Notes under the pieces: model-generated | Databases searched by the model: none | What the model saw: the letters and a program-made list of their open reading frames with translations, nothing else | Told to the model about the DNA's origin: nothing | Source of the DNA: Myxococcales bacterium | GTDB lineage: Bacteria > Myxococcota_A > Polyangia > Polyangiales > Polyangiaceae | DNA: 64,000 nucleotides | Direction of reading: 5' to 3' | NCBI GenBank assembly: GCA_016794345.1 | Contig: JAEUKE010000270.1 | Coordinates: 62,001-126,000, forward strand | Program-made: the position numbers and the translations under genes | In this document: positions 8,715 through 17,370 of the stretch, piece after piece | Layout: every line of letters starts with the position of its first letter | How positions within the stretch are numbered: the stretch's first letter is position 1

Positions 8715-9245
8715 CTACGGGAGCGGTGAGCTGGCAGACAGTCGAAGCAGGATGACGGTTGCGTTATCGTGGCCGCCCGCATCCTCCGTCGCATCGAGGA
8801 GGGCAGAGCAGCCAGCAGGAAGGTCTGGAGACTGCTCCCTCAGGATCTCGGCGATGCGAGCCACGCCGACCTGCCGTGACAGCCCGTCGCTGCAGAGAAG
8901 GTAGATGTCCCCCGGCGAGGCCGGGTGATAGCCGACGTCGGCGGACAAGCTTTCCCCAACGCCCACTGCGCGGGTGATGACGTTGGCGTGGAACATCTCC
9001 ACCTCCGCGAGTTGCTCGTGCGGAGCATCAGTCCTTCGCAGCTCGGCGAGGAGCGAATGGTCCTCTGTGAGCCAGGTGAAGACGCCCTCCCGAAAGCGCC
9101 CGACGCGGCAATCGCCGACGTGCAGAACCGTCACCCACCCTTCGAACACGCGGACCGCACAGAGGGCGGCGCCCTGGCCCCTCAACGCCGGCTCGGCGCT
9201 CGCTGCTCGGAAGACCTCGGCGTTCGTTGGACCACGAGATCCCCG
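8715..9245 (-). pseudogene. PP2C phosphatase, N-terminally truncated
   Basis: About 175 residues match the C-terminal two thirds of a PPM/PP2C protein Ser/Thr phosphatase: VLHVGDCRVGRF, WLTEDHSL, VITRAVGVG, GDIYLLCSDGLS and HDNATVILL. The first part of the fold, which carries the RxxNxD and DGMGGH metal-binding motifs, is missing. In its place the open frame runs on for about 60 unrelated residues antisense to the next gene. Without those Asp residues the product cannot bind the two catalytic metals. The break lies near 9235-9245, inside a segment bounded by two repeats, which suggests a recombination event removed the 5' end. Confidence 0.75.
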
Positions 9246-9300
9246 GCTGGTTGATCGGCTGCACTGAAGAGCCAATCGATTGTGTATGGCGGTGAGCGCA

Positions 9301-9693
9301 ATGCGGGTTTCGTTCGTGTTCGCTGTAGCTGGCATTCTCGGTAGTACCGTTTTCCCTGCGAGCCGGGGCGAGGCGCCGGCCGGCTTCGCCAGCGTCAACG
9401 GAGTCATTCTGAACGAAGAGCAGGTCACCGAGTTCCGTCGTTGGCTGCAGCCGTCCCAAGGACGGCCAGAGGCTCGCCGGCTGTTGGTTGATTGCTGGGT
9501 CGTCTATCGCGAGGATTCGCGAGCCCCCTCTTTGCCGGCGCCGACGCCGGCCATTCTGCTTCAGTCACTGTATCGGTGGCGTGCCCAGCATCGGCCCGCA
9601 GGATCGACGGCGGTTGAGGCCGAGCGCTCGCTGCATCAGCAAATGGCTAAGCTGCATCGAGCCCATGATGTGAAGTGGTATGCGGTACCGTAA
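9301..9693 (+). CDS. Small exported protein of unknown function
   Basis: A 130-residue protein with a Sec-type signal peptide (MRVSFVFAVAGILGSTVFP), then a mostly helical mature part starting GFASVNGVILNEEQV. That opening faintly resembles the N-terminal region of parvulin/SurA-type chaperones, but no PPIase domain follows; this is only a hint. ATG codons at 9286 and 9301 are both possible; GGTGAG just before 9301 favours the latter. The sequence is visibly less GC-rich than its neighbours (TTCGTTCGTGTTCGCTGTAG) and lies between the two 88-89 bp repeats beside a truncated phosphatase. It may be acquired DNA. Whether it is expressed is unknown. Confidence 0.5.
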   Translation: MRVSFVFAVAGILGSTVFPASRGEAPAGFASVNGVILNEEQVTEFRRWLQPSQGRPEARRLLVDCWVVYREDSRAPSLPAPTPAILLQSLYRWRAQHRPAGSTAVEAERSLHQQMAKLHRAHDVKWYAVP

Positions 9694-9802
9694 GCGGCGT
9701 TGCCCTAGGTGAGCGCGAGCTCCCATTACCCATCCAGGGTAACCCCTCCAGGGAGGGAGGACTGAGACTCTGGACCGGGTTCATGGCGCAATGCTGTCGA
9801 GA

Positions 9803-9890
9803 CCGCACATTGAGGAGGCGAGCCCGAGAGCCCCGGACCTCGCCAGAAACAGGCGTGCGGCTCTCCGTCTCCGCAACGGCGCTCTCGCTC
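9803..9890. repeat. 88-bp dispersed repeat, copy 2
   Basis: Direct repeat of 8578-8666, beginning CCGCACATTGAGG and ending GCTCTCGCTC. It abuts the stop codon (9889-9891, minus strand) of a decayed gene, just as copy 1 lies across the stop of the GGDEF-EAL gene. Confidence 0.8.
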
Positions 9891-10056
9891 AGTGGAACAC
9901 GAGCTCGAACTCGGTCTGTCCCGGCGACCAGGTGACGTCCACGTCGAGGCGCTGCAGCCAACCGAGAGCTCGCCGATGCGCTCGGTGTGAAGGCTGCCTC
10001 GCAGGACGAGGGGCTCCGCGGCGCGCTCCTCGAGCGCACACGTCGTGGTCGACCAC
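9889..10056 (-). pseudogene. C-terminal remnant of an unidentified gene
   Basis: On the minus strand two frames together read like one protein end: ERAAEPLVLRGSLHTERIGE in one frame, continuing as WLQRLDVDVTWSPGQTEFEL in another, ending with TGA at 9889. No single start-to-stop frame covers both, so a frameshift and loss of the 5' part are inferred. The family is not recognised. It lies between the repeat and the kelch gene. Confidence 0.4.
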
Positions 10057-10067
10057 CACGAGGGCAA

Positions 10068-11324
10068 TCAGGGCACGGCGATCTCGGCGCTGTCGAGGAC
10101 GGCGCCGGAGCCGAGCCCGCCGATCACGAGCACCTCGCCCGTTGGGAGCGCCGTCGACGTGTGGAGGACTCGTGCGGTCGCGAGCCCGCCGATGGGGCTC
10201 CAGGCGTCGGCGGCGGGGTCGAAGACATGCGCGTCGTCGAGGAGGTTGAAGCCCGAGGTGCTGCCGTGCAGGCCGGCCGTCGCGAGGAGCCGGCCGGACG
10301 GCAGGACCGAGAGCCCGACTCCGGTGCGTGACTCGGGGAGCGCAGCGCTCGCGGCGAAGGTGTCCGCCGCGGGGCTCGTGCGTTCGCTCGTGGCGAGGAA
10401 CTTGATGTTCGCCAGCTTCCCGGCGACGACGAGCGCGCCGCCGTCGGGGAGGGCTGCGGCCGCGTGGAACACCCGGGCCTCGGCGAGGGGCGGACCCGGC
10501 GACCACGTCTCGTCCGCGGGGTCGAAGATCTCCGTCGCGACGATCTGATCTTCCGCAGCGTTCGAGCCGCCGGCCACGAGCACGCGCCCGTCCCCCAGGA
10601 TCGTCGCGGTGTGGAGGAACCGCGGGGCTGCCAGCGGCGCCGTCTCGTGCCAGGCGCCGTCGGCCGGGTCGTAGATCTCCGCCGAGCCGACCTCGTCCCC
10701 GAACGACGGCGACGTGACGTGGCCGTCCGAAGCACCGCCCACGACGAGCACGCGTCCGTCGAGGAGGAGCGTTGCGGTGTGGTGGCTCCGCGCAGTGACG
10801 AGGGCGGCTGCAGCTTGCACCGAGCCGGCGACGGGATCGAAGAGCTCGACCGAGCCGAGGACGTCCTCGCCCGCCGGTCCGCCGATGGAGTTGGTGCGGC
10901 CGCCGCCGACGACGAGGACCAGGCCCGAAGGGAGCCTCGTCGCGGTGTGGTTCGTGCGCGGCGTGAGGAGCGCGGAGGCCTCGGTGAAGGTCCCGGTCGC
11001 CCGCTCGAAGACCTCGATCGAGGCGAGCGGGGCGTAGTCGTAGTCCTCTCCGCCGATCACGGCGACGCGGCCGTCGATGAGGAGCGTCGCGGTGTGGTTC
11101 GTGCGACCCGTCGTGAGCGAGCCCGTGGCGACGAACCGGGTCGGCTCTTGCCGGGGATGTGTCCCGCCGCCCTGGCCGCCCGACGAGGGGTCCTCGCCGC
11201 CGCTGCCACCGTTTCCACCACTGCCACCGTTGCCGCCCGAGGCGGCAGGGTCCGGGTCCGAGCCGCAAGCGGCCGCAACGAGCACCGAGGCGAGCGCGAG
11301 GAGGGAAGATCTGCGAGCGATCAC
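10068..11324 (-). CDS. Kelch-repeat lipoprotein
   Basis: A 418-residue secreted protein. A short lipoprotein signal (ARRSSLLALASVLVAAAC) is followed by a Gly/Ser-rich linker, then about six kelch-type blades with the recurring pattern TxRxxHTATLLxDGRVLVVGG, as in galactose-oxidase-like beta-propellers common in myxobacteria. No catalytic domain accompanies the propeller, so binding or adhesion at the outer membrane is the likely role. The GTG at 11322-11324 is preferred because it places the signal peptide at the N terminus; a TTG 14 codons upstream is possible. It is separate from the regulator gene upstream, which ends 49 bases before this start. Confidence 0.8.
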   Translation of the reverse strand: MIARRSSLLALASVLVAAACGSDPDPAASGGNGGSGGNGGSGGEDPSSGGQGGGTHPRQEPTRFVATGSLTTGRTNHTATLLIDGRVAVIGGEDYDYAPLASIEVFERATGTFTEASALLTPRTNHTATRLPSGLVLVVGGGRTNSIGGPAGEDVLGSVELFDPVAGSVQAAAALVTARSHHTATLLLDGRVLVVGGASDGHVTSPSFGDEVGSAEIYDPADGAWHETAPLAAPRFLHTATILGDGRVLVAGGSNAAEDQIVATEIFDPADETWSPGPPLAEARVFHAAAALPDGGALVVAGKLANIKFLATSERTSPAADTFAASAALPESRTGVGLSVLPSGRLLATAGLHGSTSGFNLLDDAHVFDPAADAWSPIGGLATARVLHTSTALPTGEVLVIGGLGSGAVLDSAEIAVP

Positions 11325-11373
11325 GAGGCTCTCGTTAACCCGGCGCAGGGGGGAGCCGCACTTCAAAGATCGG

Positions 11374-13917
11374 TCAAAGCTGGGGCTCCTCGGTCCTCCG
11401 CAGGGTGACGGCCGGATCCACCAGGTAGCCGTCGTCTGTGTGGAGGAGGATCTCGGCGAGCCCGAGGGTACGGAGCGTCGCCACGGCCACGTAAGCGCGG
11501 CGCTGTCCAGCCGAGGGCACCACCTTCTCGCCCGGCCAGCCCGCCGCGAGCAGCTCCTGCCAGCTCGCGCCGACGCCGGGGCGTCGTTCCCGCATCCGCA
11601 CGAGGTAGGCGAAGAGGAGCTTCAGGGAGCGACGACGGACGAGGCTCACCCGCGCTCGACCCTCGAGCGAGAACCATCTGCCGTCGGGGCCGACCTCGAG
11701 GACACGAGGTGCCGGCGCGGCACGCGCGCGCATCGCCTCGACGAGCCGAGCAGCGAGCCGCTGCTCGATGCAGCGCGGCGCCGCCTCGCTCGAGCCGGCC
11801 AGGATGTCGAGGTCGCGACAATCCATGACAGATCTGTCATGAGAAAGCGCGAGCCATCCGGCCACGCGCGCGATCGCTCCCCGCTCGCCGTCGCAGTCGG
11901 CGCCGAGCCGCGTCCGGGCGTCTGCCAGGATCTCCGCGGCGTCGGTGGGTCTACCTTCCGAGGCGGCGAGCACCGCCTCGACGCACGCGAGGAGCGCGTG
12001 CGCGCGCGGATCGGCCGGTTCGCGGCAGGCCTCGTCGCCATCGGCGCGGCCGAGCCCAGCTCTCGCGCGCGCCGCGTCGCCCTGCTCGAGCGCGACCATG
12101 GCCAGGAATGCGCGCGTGAAATCGTCGAAGCGAGCGTCGCCCACCTCGCGGGCGATCGCGAGTGCGTGGGTGTAGCGGCGCTCCGCCTCGCCGAGCTCGC
12201 CGCGACCGTGGGCCACGATCCCGAGATGCCCGATCGAGATGCCTTCGTAGCGGCGGTCTCCTGTGCGGCGGTGGTGGGCAAGCGCGTCGAGCGCGTGTTG
12301 CTCGGCCTGCGCGAGCTCCCCGGTGTCGAGGCACACGACGCCCAGATCGTCGAGGATGGGGCCACGGAGGTCGTCGAGCCCCGCTTCGTCCGTCGCCGTC
12401 AGCGCCTCGACGAGCAGCCGCCGGGCCTCCTGCAGCCGGCCGCGATGGCGCTCGGCCTGGCCCATCAGGCGGAGCACCTCGACCGTGACCGGACGGCCGG
12501 GAGGCGCGGCGCGTCGGGCCCGCTCGAGGGCGCGCATCGCGCCGGGGTTGTCGCCCCCCACCCGGAGCACCCGCGCCTCGGCGACGTGGGCTCGCGCGAG
12601 GAGGATATCGAGGTCTTGTGGCTGAGGCTCCGGGCCGGACGGGGCCTCTCGGGCGGCGGCGAGCGTGCGATCGACGATCGCTCTATGGAGAGCGAGCGGG
12701 ATTCGCCCATAGAGAGCCGCCTCCATCCTCACGCCGAGCTCGACGGCGCGCGCGGCGGCGATGTTGCTCGCTCTGTCGAGGGCGTCGAGCCAATCGGGCA
12801 GGGCACGAAGGAGCGCGCCGCGTGTGCTCTCGGAGGGGCGCTCTCCCATTCGACGCGACCGGTCGAGGAAATGCTGCGTCTTCAGGCGCCGCACGTGTCC
12901 GGGCTCGTCGAGCATCTCGGCGGCGAACGCGCGCACGCTCTCGAGCGCGAGGAACCGATCGGCGTCCGCGCGGAGAAGGGATTTGCGGACCAGCGTCTGC
13001 ACGATCTCGAGGGCGCTTCCGGGCTCGTCGAGCACCGCCTCGGCCGCCGGAAGGTCGAACGGCGCCGCGAAGACCGAGAAACGCGCGAGCGCGACGCGCT
13101 CACGTGGACCGAGGAGCTCCCACGACAAGCCGATGGCGGCGCGAAGGCTCGCGTGGCGTCCCAGTGGATCTCCCGGACGGGCGAGCAGCGTGAACCGGTC
13201 GTCGAGGCGCTCGAGCATGGCGCGCGGCGAGAGCACCTCCGCTCGGGCGGCTGCCAGCTCGATCGCGAGCGGGTTGCCGTCGAGCCGGGCGACGAGCCGT
13301 TCGAGCGCTTCGGTGTCGAGGAGACCTTCCGGCCGGGCGCCTGCGCTCGCGGCGCGGGCGCGGAAGAGAGCGACGGCGTCTCGCGTCGCGAGCGCGTCGA
13401 TCGGGAGGACCGTCTCGCCACGTAGCCCGAGCGGCTCGCGGCTCGTGACGAGGAGCCGGGCTTCGGTGGCACGCCGTCGGACGGTCTCGATGAGCCGCTT
13501 CGTGAAATCGAGCTGGTGCTCCACGTCGTCGAGGACCAGCAGGAGCGCGCCGCGGGCGGCGCAGCGGTCGGCGAGCGCGTCGGCATCAACCGGCTCCCCT
13601 TTTCCTTTCCACGGGAAGGCGGCGACGACCGTCGCAAGGGCTTCGTCGGAGGAGCGCAGCCCACCGAGCTCCGCGAGGTGGACTCTTCCCTCGAGCTCAC
13701 CGCTCTGCATGAGCCTCGCCGCTACCACGCACGCGACGCGCGTCTTGCCGATCCCGGCGGGCCCGACGAGCGTCGTGACGCCTGCTGGCCCCAGCGCCCG
13801 CGTGACCCGCGAGACGTCACCTTCGCGACCCAGGAACGCGTCGAAAGAAGCTGGCAACGCGGGCGCGGTGGCCTCACCTTGCTCCGCTCGGTGCGCCTTC
13901 GGAGCCCGCCTGCTCAC
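11374..13917 (-). CDS. NB-ARC ATPase/TPR/winged-helix regulator
   Basis: An 847-residue STAND-type regulator. The ATPase at about 30-330 has the P-loop VGPAGIGKTR, Walker B LLLVLDDVEH, sensor LLVTSREPLG and the GNPLAIELAAARAEVLS motif. Helical TPR-like repeats follow (about 340-700, for example LDDLGVVCLDTGELAQAEQH). The last 90 residues form a winged-helix-like domain (RRSLKLLFAYLVRMRER onward) resembling the effector domain of transcriptional regulators, here at the C terminus rather than the N terminus as in SARPs. ATP-driven assembly upon ligand binding and DNA binding are inferred from the family. The GTG start overlaps the stop of the TPR membrane protein by 4 bp, so the two are coupled. 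Confidence 0.85.
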   Translation of the reverse strand: MSRRAPKAHRAEQGEATAPALPASFDAFLGREGDVSRVTRALGPAGVTTLVGPAGIGKTRVACVVAARLMQSGELEGRVHLAELGGLRSSDEALATVVAAFPWKGKGEPVDADALADRCAARGALLLVLDDVEHQLDFTKRLIETVRRRATEARLLVTSREPLGLRGETVLPIDALATRDAVALFRARAASAGARPEGLLDTEALERLVARLDGNPLAIELAAARAEVLSPRAMLERLDDRFTLLARPGDPLGRHASLRAAIGLSWELLGPRERVALARFSVFAAPFDLPAAEAVLDEPGSALEIVQTLVRKSLLRADADRFLALESVRAFAAEMLDEPGHVRRLKTQHFLDRSRRMGERPSESTRGALLRALPDWLDALDRASNIAAARAVELGVRMEAALYGRIPLALHRAIVDRTLAAAREAPSGPEPQPQDLDILLARAHVAEARVLRVGGDNPGAMRALERARRAAPPGRPVTVEVLRLMGQAERHRGRLQEARRLLVEALTATDEAGLDDLRGPILDDLGVVCLDTGELAQAEQHALDALAHHRRTGDRRYEGISIGHLGIVAHGRGELGEAERRYTHALAIAREVGDARFDDFTRAFLAMVALEQGDAARARAGLGRADGDEACREPADPRAHALLACVEAVLAASEGRPTDAAEILADARTRLGADCDGERGAIARVAGWLALSHDRSVMDCRDLDILAGSSEAAPRCIEQRLAARLVEAMRARAAPAPRVLEVGPDGRWFSLEGRARVSLVRRRSLKLLFAYLVRMRERRPGVGASWQELLAAGWPGEKVVPSAGQRRAYVAVATLRTLGLAEILLHTDDGYLVDPAVTLRRTEEPQL
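11824..11841. repeat. 18-bp perfect palindrome inside the regulator gene
   Basis: CATGACAGATCTGTCATG lies within the NB-ARC/TPR gene. It shares the TGACA-N4-TGTCA core with the palindrome at 40862-40883. It may be an operator or chance; it is AT-richer than the flanking DNA. Confidence 0.4.
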
Positions 13918-14834
13918 CCGAGCCCGTGGGCATCGAGGAAGGTCTTCATCTCCGGCCAGGCGACGCCGAGATACGCGAACTCGCCCGGTTGCACGGGCTC
14001 GATCCGGACGAGCCGAGCCGAGACGGCGTTGTGCTCGCGCAGGACGGCGCTGGCTTCGGCGAACGATCGAATGACCTCCACCACGCGCATCTGGTTGGCC
14101 GAGAGGACCTCCCGCAACAGGAGCCAGTTGCTCTCGAGCAGCTTGAGCGCATCCGCCCGGCGCCCTCTCCTGAGCGCGATCACGGCATCGACGACGCAGA
14201 GGAGGCTCGCGGCGCCGAGCCGATCGTCCTTCGTCTTCCGGAGCCTGCCCCGCGCCTCCTCTGTCCAGGCCGCGGCGGTCTCGAGATCACCGAGCAGGGC
14301 GTTCGTCATGCCGAGCTGGATCGCTGCCTGGAGCCGCACCGAAGAGGTGAAGACGAGCGACCTGATCCTCTCCAGCTCGGTATAGAGCCGGCGCGCCTCG
14401 ACGAGGTTGCCGGACGCGAGGCAAGCGCCGGCGGTCTGCGAGCGCGCGGCGGCGGAATAGAGCGGCTGCTTCTCGTGCGCGGCGGCGACCTCTCCGAACG
14501 CGCGGGCAGCGTCGCCGAATCGGCGCTCCGCCATGGCACGGCGCCCAGCCTCGAGCGCCAGGTTGAAGTCGATGGACTGTCGATAGGTCCGGAAGAAGTA
14601 CACCGCGAACGCAAAGACGAGCCCGGAGGGCAGGAGCCCGAGCCACCAGCCGCCGAATCGTGACGGCTCCGGGGGAGGCGTGCCGCCCTTGTCTTCGCCG
14701 ACGAGGCTCCAGATCGCGGCGAAGAGCGCGATGAGCACGATCCAGAGCAGGAGCGTCTTCCGGGGCGATGGCTGTGCCTGCTGCGTCGGCGCCGCGGGCT
14801 CGGGCTCGGGAAGGAATGGCCGCTCGTCAGTCAT
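13914..14834 (-). CDS. TPR membrane protein
   Basis: A 306-residue protein with two membrane helices (about 26-44 and 62-82), followed by a cytosolic helical region with TPR-like repeats (ALEAGRRAMAERRFGDAARA and later repeats). No enzyme motif is seen. Its stop overlaps the GTG of the NB-ARC regulator, so it is the first gene of a two-gene operon. An attractive but unproven idea is that it anchors or gates the STAND regulator at the membrane. The ATG at 14834 opens a proline-rich N terminus; no better start is visible. Confidence 0.75.
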   Translation of the reverse strand: MTDERPFLPEPEPAAPTQQAQPSPRKTLLLWIVLIALFAAIWSLVGEDKGGTPPPEPSRFGGWWLGLLPSGLVFAFAVYFFRTYRQSIDFNLALEAGRRAMAERRFGDAARAFGEVAAAHEKQPLYSAAARSQTAGACLASGNLVEARRLYTELERIRSLVFTSSVRLQAAIQLGMTNALLGDLETAAAWTEEARGRLRKTKDDRLGAASLLCVVDAVIALRRGRRADALKLLESNWLLLREVLSANQMRVVEVIRSFAEASAVLREHNAVSARLVRIEPVQPGEFAYLGVAWPEMKTFLDAHGLG

Positions 14835-14879
14835 GCCCTACGTCTTCGTGCGGTGCGTCCGGTCCGTCAAGCCGCTGCT

Positions 14880-15581
14880 TCAGCCGCCGCCGCTGCACAG
14901 GAAGGCCTGCAGGTCCTTCGGGAGCGCGTCCCAACCGGGGGGCAAGTCCTCCGGCTTCGGCGGCTTGCCCGTGGTCGCGGTCGAAGGACAGAGCTCGGCG
15001 TGTTTGGTGCTCGTGTCCAGGTACACCCTGGCCTTGTCGCCTTGCAGCTCGACCACCGTCGCGCCCCCAAAAAACGTGGCGCTGTCACGGTGCAGATCGA
15101 AGAAGACGACGAAGCGGCGGCCCTGCCACTCGGCGCCCGTGATCGTAACCTGGCAGCCGGCCTTGTTCTCGCCGAGCTTGTCGGTCGAGATGAGCAGCGT
15201 CGTCTGACCGGTCTTCGCAGCGCACGCGCGGATGGCGGCGCTGGCGATGTCACGCTTCAGGCACACCGCATCGGGAAGGGCCTTGTCTGCAGCCACGAGG
15301 TCCTCGACGGAGGGCGCGAAGCCGCCGTAGTGCTTCCCGGTTGCCTCGCACTGTGTGACGGCGGCTGGCATCGAGGGCGGCGTCGGTGCAGGGGCGACGG
15401 CCGAGGCGGCCGCCGCTGTGGCGGTCGTGCTCGCGCTCACGCTCGGCTTGGGCGCTGCGGCGCTCGTGGCGAGCGGCGCGGTGCTGGACCTCGCGGAGCT
15501 CGAGTCGGCTGGCGAGCACGCGCACCCGAGCGCAAAGCAGGCGATGATCCAGGGGGCCCAACCGAGATGGCGACGAGGCAT
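14880..15581 (-). CDS. Lipoprotein of unknown function
   Basis: A 233-residue protein with a lipoprotein signal (APWIIACFALGCACS) and a Ser/Ala/Thr-rich linker of about 60 residues. A folded domain of about 130 residues follows, containing at least five Cys (CEATGKHYGG, CLKRDIA, IRACAAKTG, AGCQVTITG, ELCPS), which may form disulfides. No family is recognised. The start at 15581 is set by a strong AAGGAGA ribosome binding site and by the signal peptide. It lies on the same strand as the DUF2378-like gene upstream, 56 bases away, and might be co-transcribed with it. Confidence 0.7.
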   Translation of the reverse strand: MPRRHLGWAPWIIACFALGCACSPADSSSARSSTAPLATSAAAPKPSVSASTTATAAAASAVAPAPTPPSMPAAVTQCEATGKHYGGFAPSVEDLVAADKALPDAVCLKRDIASAAIRACAAKTGQTTLLISTDKLGENKAGCQVTITGAEWQGRRFVVFFDLHRDSATFFGGATVVELQGDKARVYLDTSTKHAELCPSTATTGKPPKPEDLPPGWDALPKDLQAFLCSGGG

Positions 15582-15637
15582 CGTCTCCTTATCCGCGGGC
15601 TCTCGGCGGTCCGTCAATCGATGCTTCGCGATGCAGC

Positions 15638-16171
15638 TCAGCGCCATGTGACGCTCCAGAGCCACCGCCTCGCGTCGCCCTCGTGAGTGACGCGGACGTT
15701 GGACGCGCCGGTCAGCTCGACGGCGCCGGCGAGCCAGCCCGCGAGCGTCTCTCGGGTGTTCTCGCCAAGCCCGGGATGCTCCTCCACGACGAAGCGCATC
15801 GCGCGCTCGCCGGCGCGGTCGGCGCGAGCCGCACCGCAGTCGTGGTACTTGCTCCAGAGCGTCGCGGCGCGGTCGGTCAGCGCGGGCACCGTCATGAACC
15901 GGACGACGACGCGGTAGACGCCGCCGAGATCAGCGCGTGCCGCCTCCTGACCGAAGCGTCGCAGCGCCATCTTCCCGCCGCCGTAGACGAGCGGTGTCGC
16001 GTCGCCGTACAGGCGGTTCGCGAACGCCTCATCCACCCAATCCGTCGCGACGAACCGCTCGTAGACGGTGCGGTCGCCCTCCGAGAGCCTGTTCAACAGG
16101 GCCGCCTCGACTCCGGCTTCGCGAACACGGTTGCGCAGGAGGACGAGCGGGACTGCCTTGTACCGGGGCAC
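15638..16171 (-). CDS. DUF2378/TIGR02265-like protein
   Basis: A 177-residue cytosolic protein. The middle (DLGGVYRVVVRFMTVPALTD, then WSKYHDCG) and the end (GWLAGAVELTGASNVRV, ending WSVTWR) follow the pattern of TIGR02265, a paralogous family characteristic of myxobacteria with a fold related to heme-NO-binding/V4R domains. Function in this family is unknown. The conserved Cys pair common near the C terminus of relatives is absent here. The start is GTG at 16169-16171. No operon partner suggests a pathway. Confidence 0.65.
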   Translation of the reverse strand: MPRYKAVPLVLLRNRVREAGVEAALLNRLSEGDRTVYERFVATDWVDEAFANRLYGDATPLVYGGGKMALRRFGQEAARADLGGVYRVVVRFMTVPALTDRAATLWSKYHDCGAARADRAGERAMRFVVEEHPGLGENTRETLAGWLAGAVELTGASNVRVTHEGDARRWLWSVTWR

Positions 16172-16215
16172 GGCGCGAGCTTACGTCGGGTGCGAAGCTC
16201 CCGGAACCGATGACC

Positions 16216-17301
16216 TCATCGCGTTCCGCCTGGCATCAAGAACACCCCGTCGAGCACATACTTCCCGTGCGGGCCTGCGGCCTCTTTCCCCGGCCGCTCG
16301 TCGAACGACAGCGTCACCTCCAGCGAGCGGTACGGGAAGGCGGAGCGCGATCGGTCGTAGAGGAGGAAGTCGTCCGAGTCGTGGGCCTCGTTGTGTTTGA
16401 TCCTGCCCTTCGCGCCGACGGCGTCGATCACCTCTCCGGCGGGCACGCGCGTGCGCGCGGCCCAGATGTCGATGCCCTTGATCGCGTCGGAGCCGGTGCC
16501 GCTCGATCGCCTGCTGACCCGGAAGCGATCACCCGAGAGTCCGGCGAGCTTCGCGACCTCCTCCGGCTCCTTCGCGAGGAGGCTCGGGTTCGCCGCCAGG
16601 AAGGCGAGGGCCGCACGAAGCGTCGCGACCGCTGCGTGGTCGTCCACGACCGGGAGCACCTCCTCCGGCATCGAGACCGAGGCGTGACCGGCGAGCTGCG
16701 CGTCCCCGATCGGCACGCTGTTCACCGAGTCCTCGACGTCGGTGTACCGGATGCCGATTCCCACGGTCACGCGACCGGGGCCCCAGATATCGGGCCGCTC
16801 CTTGCCTTCGGTGGCGAGGTTGAAGACGCGATAGCCCCAGGCACCCGCGTTCGAGCGCACCGCGACGGGCTTGTCGATACCCATCGCCGCGGCGAGATCC
16901 CGCGCGGGCACCTTGGGAAACTGAAGGCTCACGGCGCTCTCTCCCGCAAACTCCAGCTTCACGTCTGCAGGGAGCGCGAGCTCGGCGCGCAGCTTGTCGC
17001 TGGTCAGGTAATAGAGCCCCGGCTCGCAGCTCAGCCTCCGGAGGATGCCGGCCAAGCTCGAGGCGTCGTTCTTCACGGCGGGCAAACGAGCGCAGGCCGC
17101 GTTGTTGGGTGGTGGCGTCGTGGACGCGTAATGCGTCGGGCTCTCGGGGGCGGGCAGGGGAGCGGCCGGCTCAGCGGGGGCGAGGCTCGATGGGGCCGCA
17201 TCTTGCTCAGCCGTCGTGCTCGCGGTGGGCGAGGGGCCGTTTGGCTCGGAGCAAGCCATCAACAGGGCGCAGGCCCCGGCCCATGTCGTCTTCCGCGTCA
17301 T
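16216..17301 (-). CDS. Lipoprotein of unknown function
   Basis: A 361-residue protein with a lipoprotein signal (WAGACALLMAC, Cys near 17), an Ala/Pro/Ser-rich linker to about residue 65, then a globular region of about 290 residues rich in beta-forming stretches (VKLEFAGESAVSLQF, RVTVGIGIRYTDVED, LEVTLSFDE). Only two Cys follow the lipobox. I do not recognise a family. It is flanked by the DUF2378-like gene and by the secreted protease, all on the minus strand but with gaps of 40-70 bases. The ATG at 17301 directly begins the signal peptide. Confidence 0.7.
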   Translation of the reverse strand: MTRKTTWAGACALLMACSEPNGPSPTASTTAEQDAAPSSLAPAEPAAPLPAPESPTHYASTTPPPNNAACARLPAVKNDASSLAGILRRLSCEPGLYYLTSDKLRAELALPADVKLEFAGESAVSLQFPKVPARDLAAAMGIDKPVAVRSNAGAWGYRVFNLATEGKERPDIWGPGRVTVGIGIRYTDVEDSVNSVPIGDAQLAGHASVSMPEEVLPVVDDHAAVATLRAALAFLAANPSLLAKEPEEVAKLAGLSGDRFRVSRRSSGTGSDAIKGIDIWAARTRVPAGEVIDAVGAKGRIKHNEAHDSDDFLLYDRSRSAFPYRSLEVTLSFDERPGKEAAGPHGKYVLDGVFLMPGGTR

Positions 17302-17370
17302 GGAGCAGGGATACGGCCTCGAGCGACGAACGGTCTACCCCAACTGGACCGCCGCCCTCGCCGCGACCGC

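Noticed and set aside
8578-9890. Insertion sequence
   Set aside because: No transposase frame and no terminal inverted repeats; the repeats are direct and located at gene ends.
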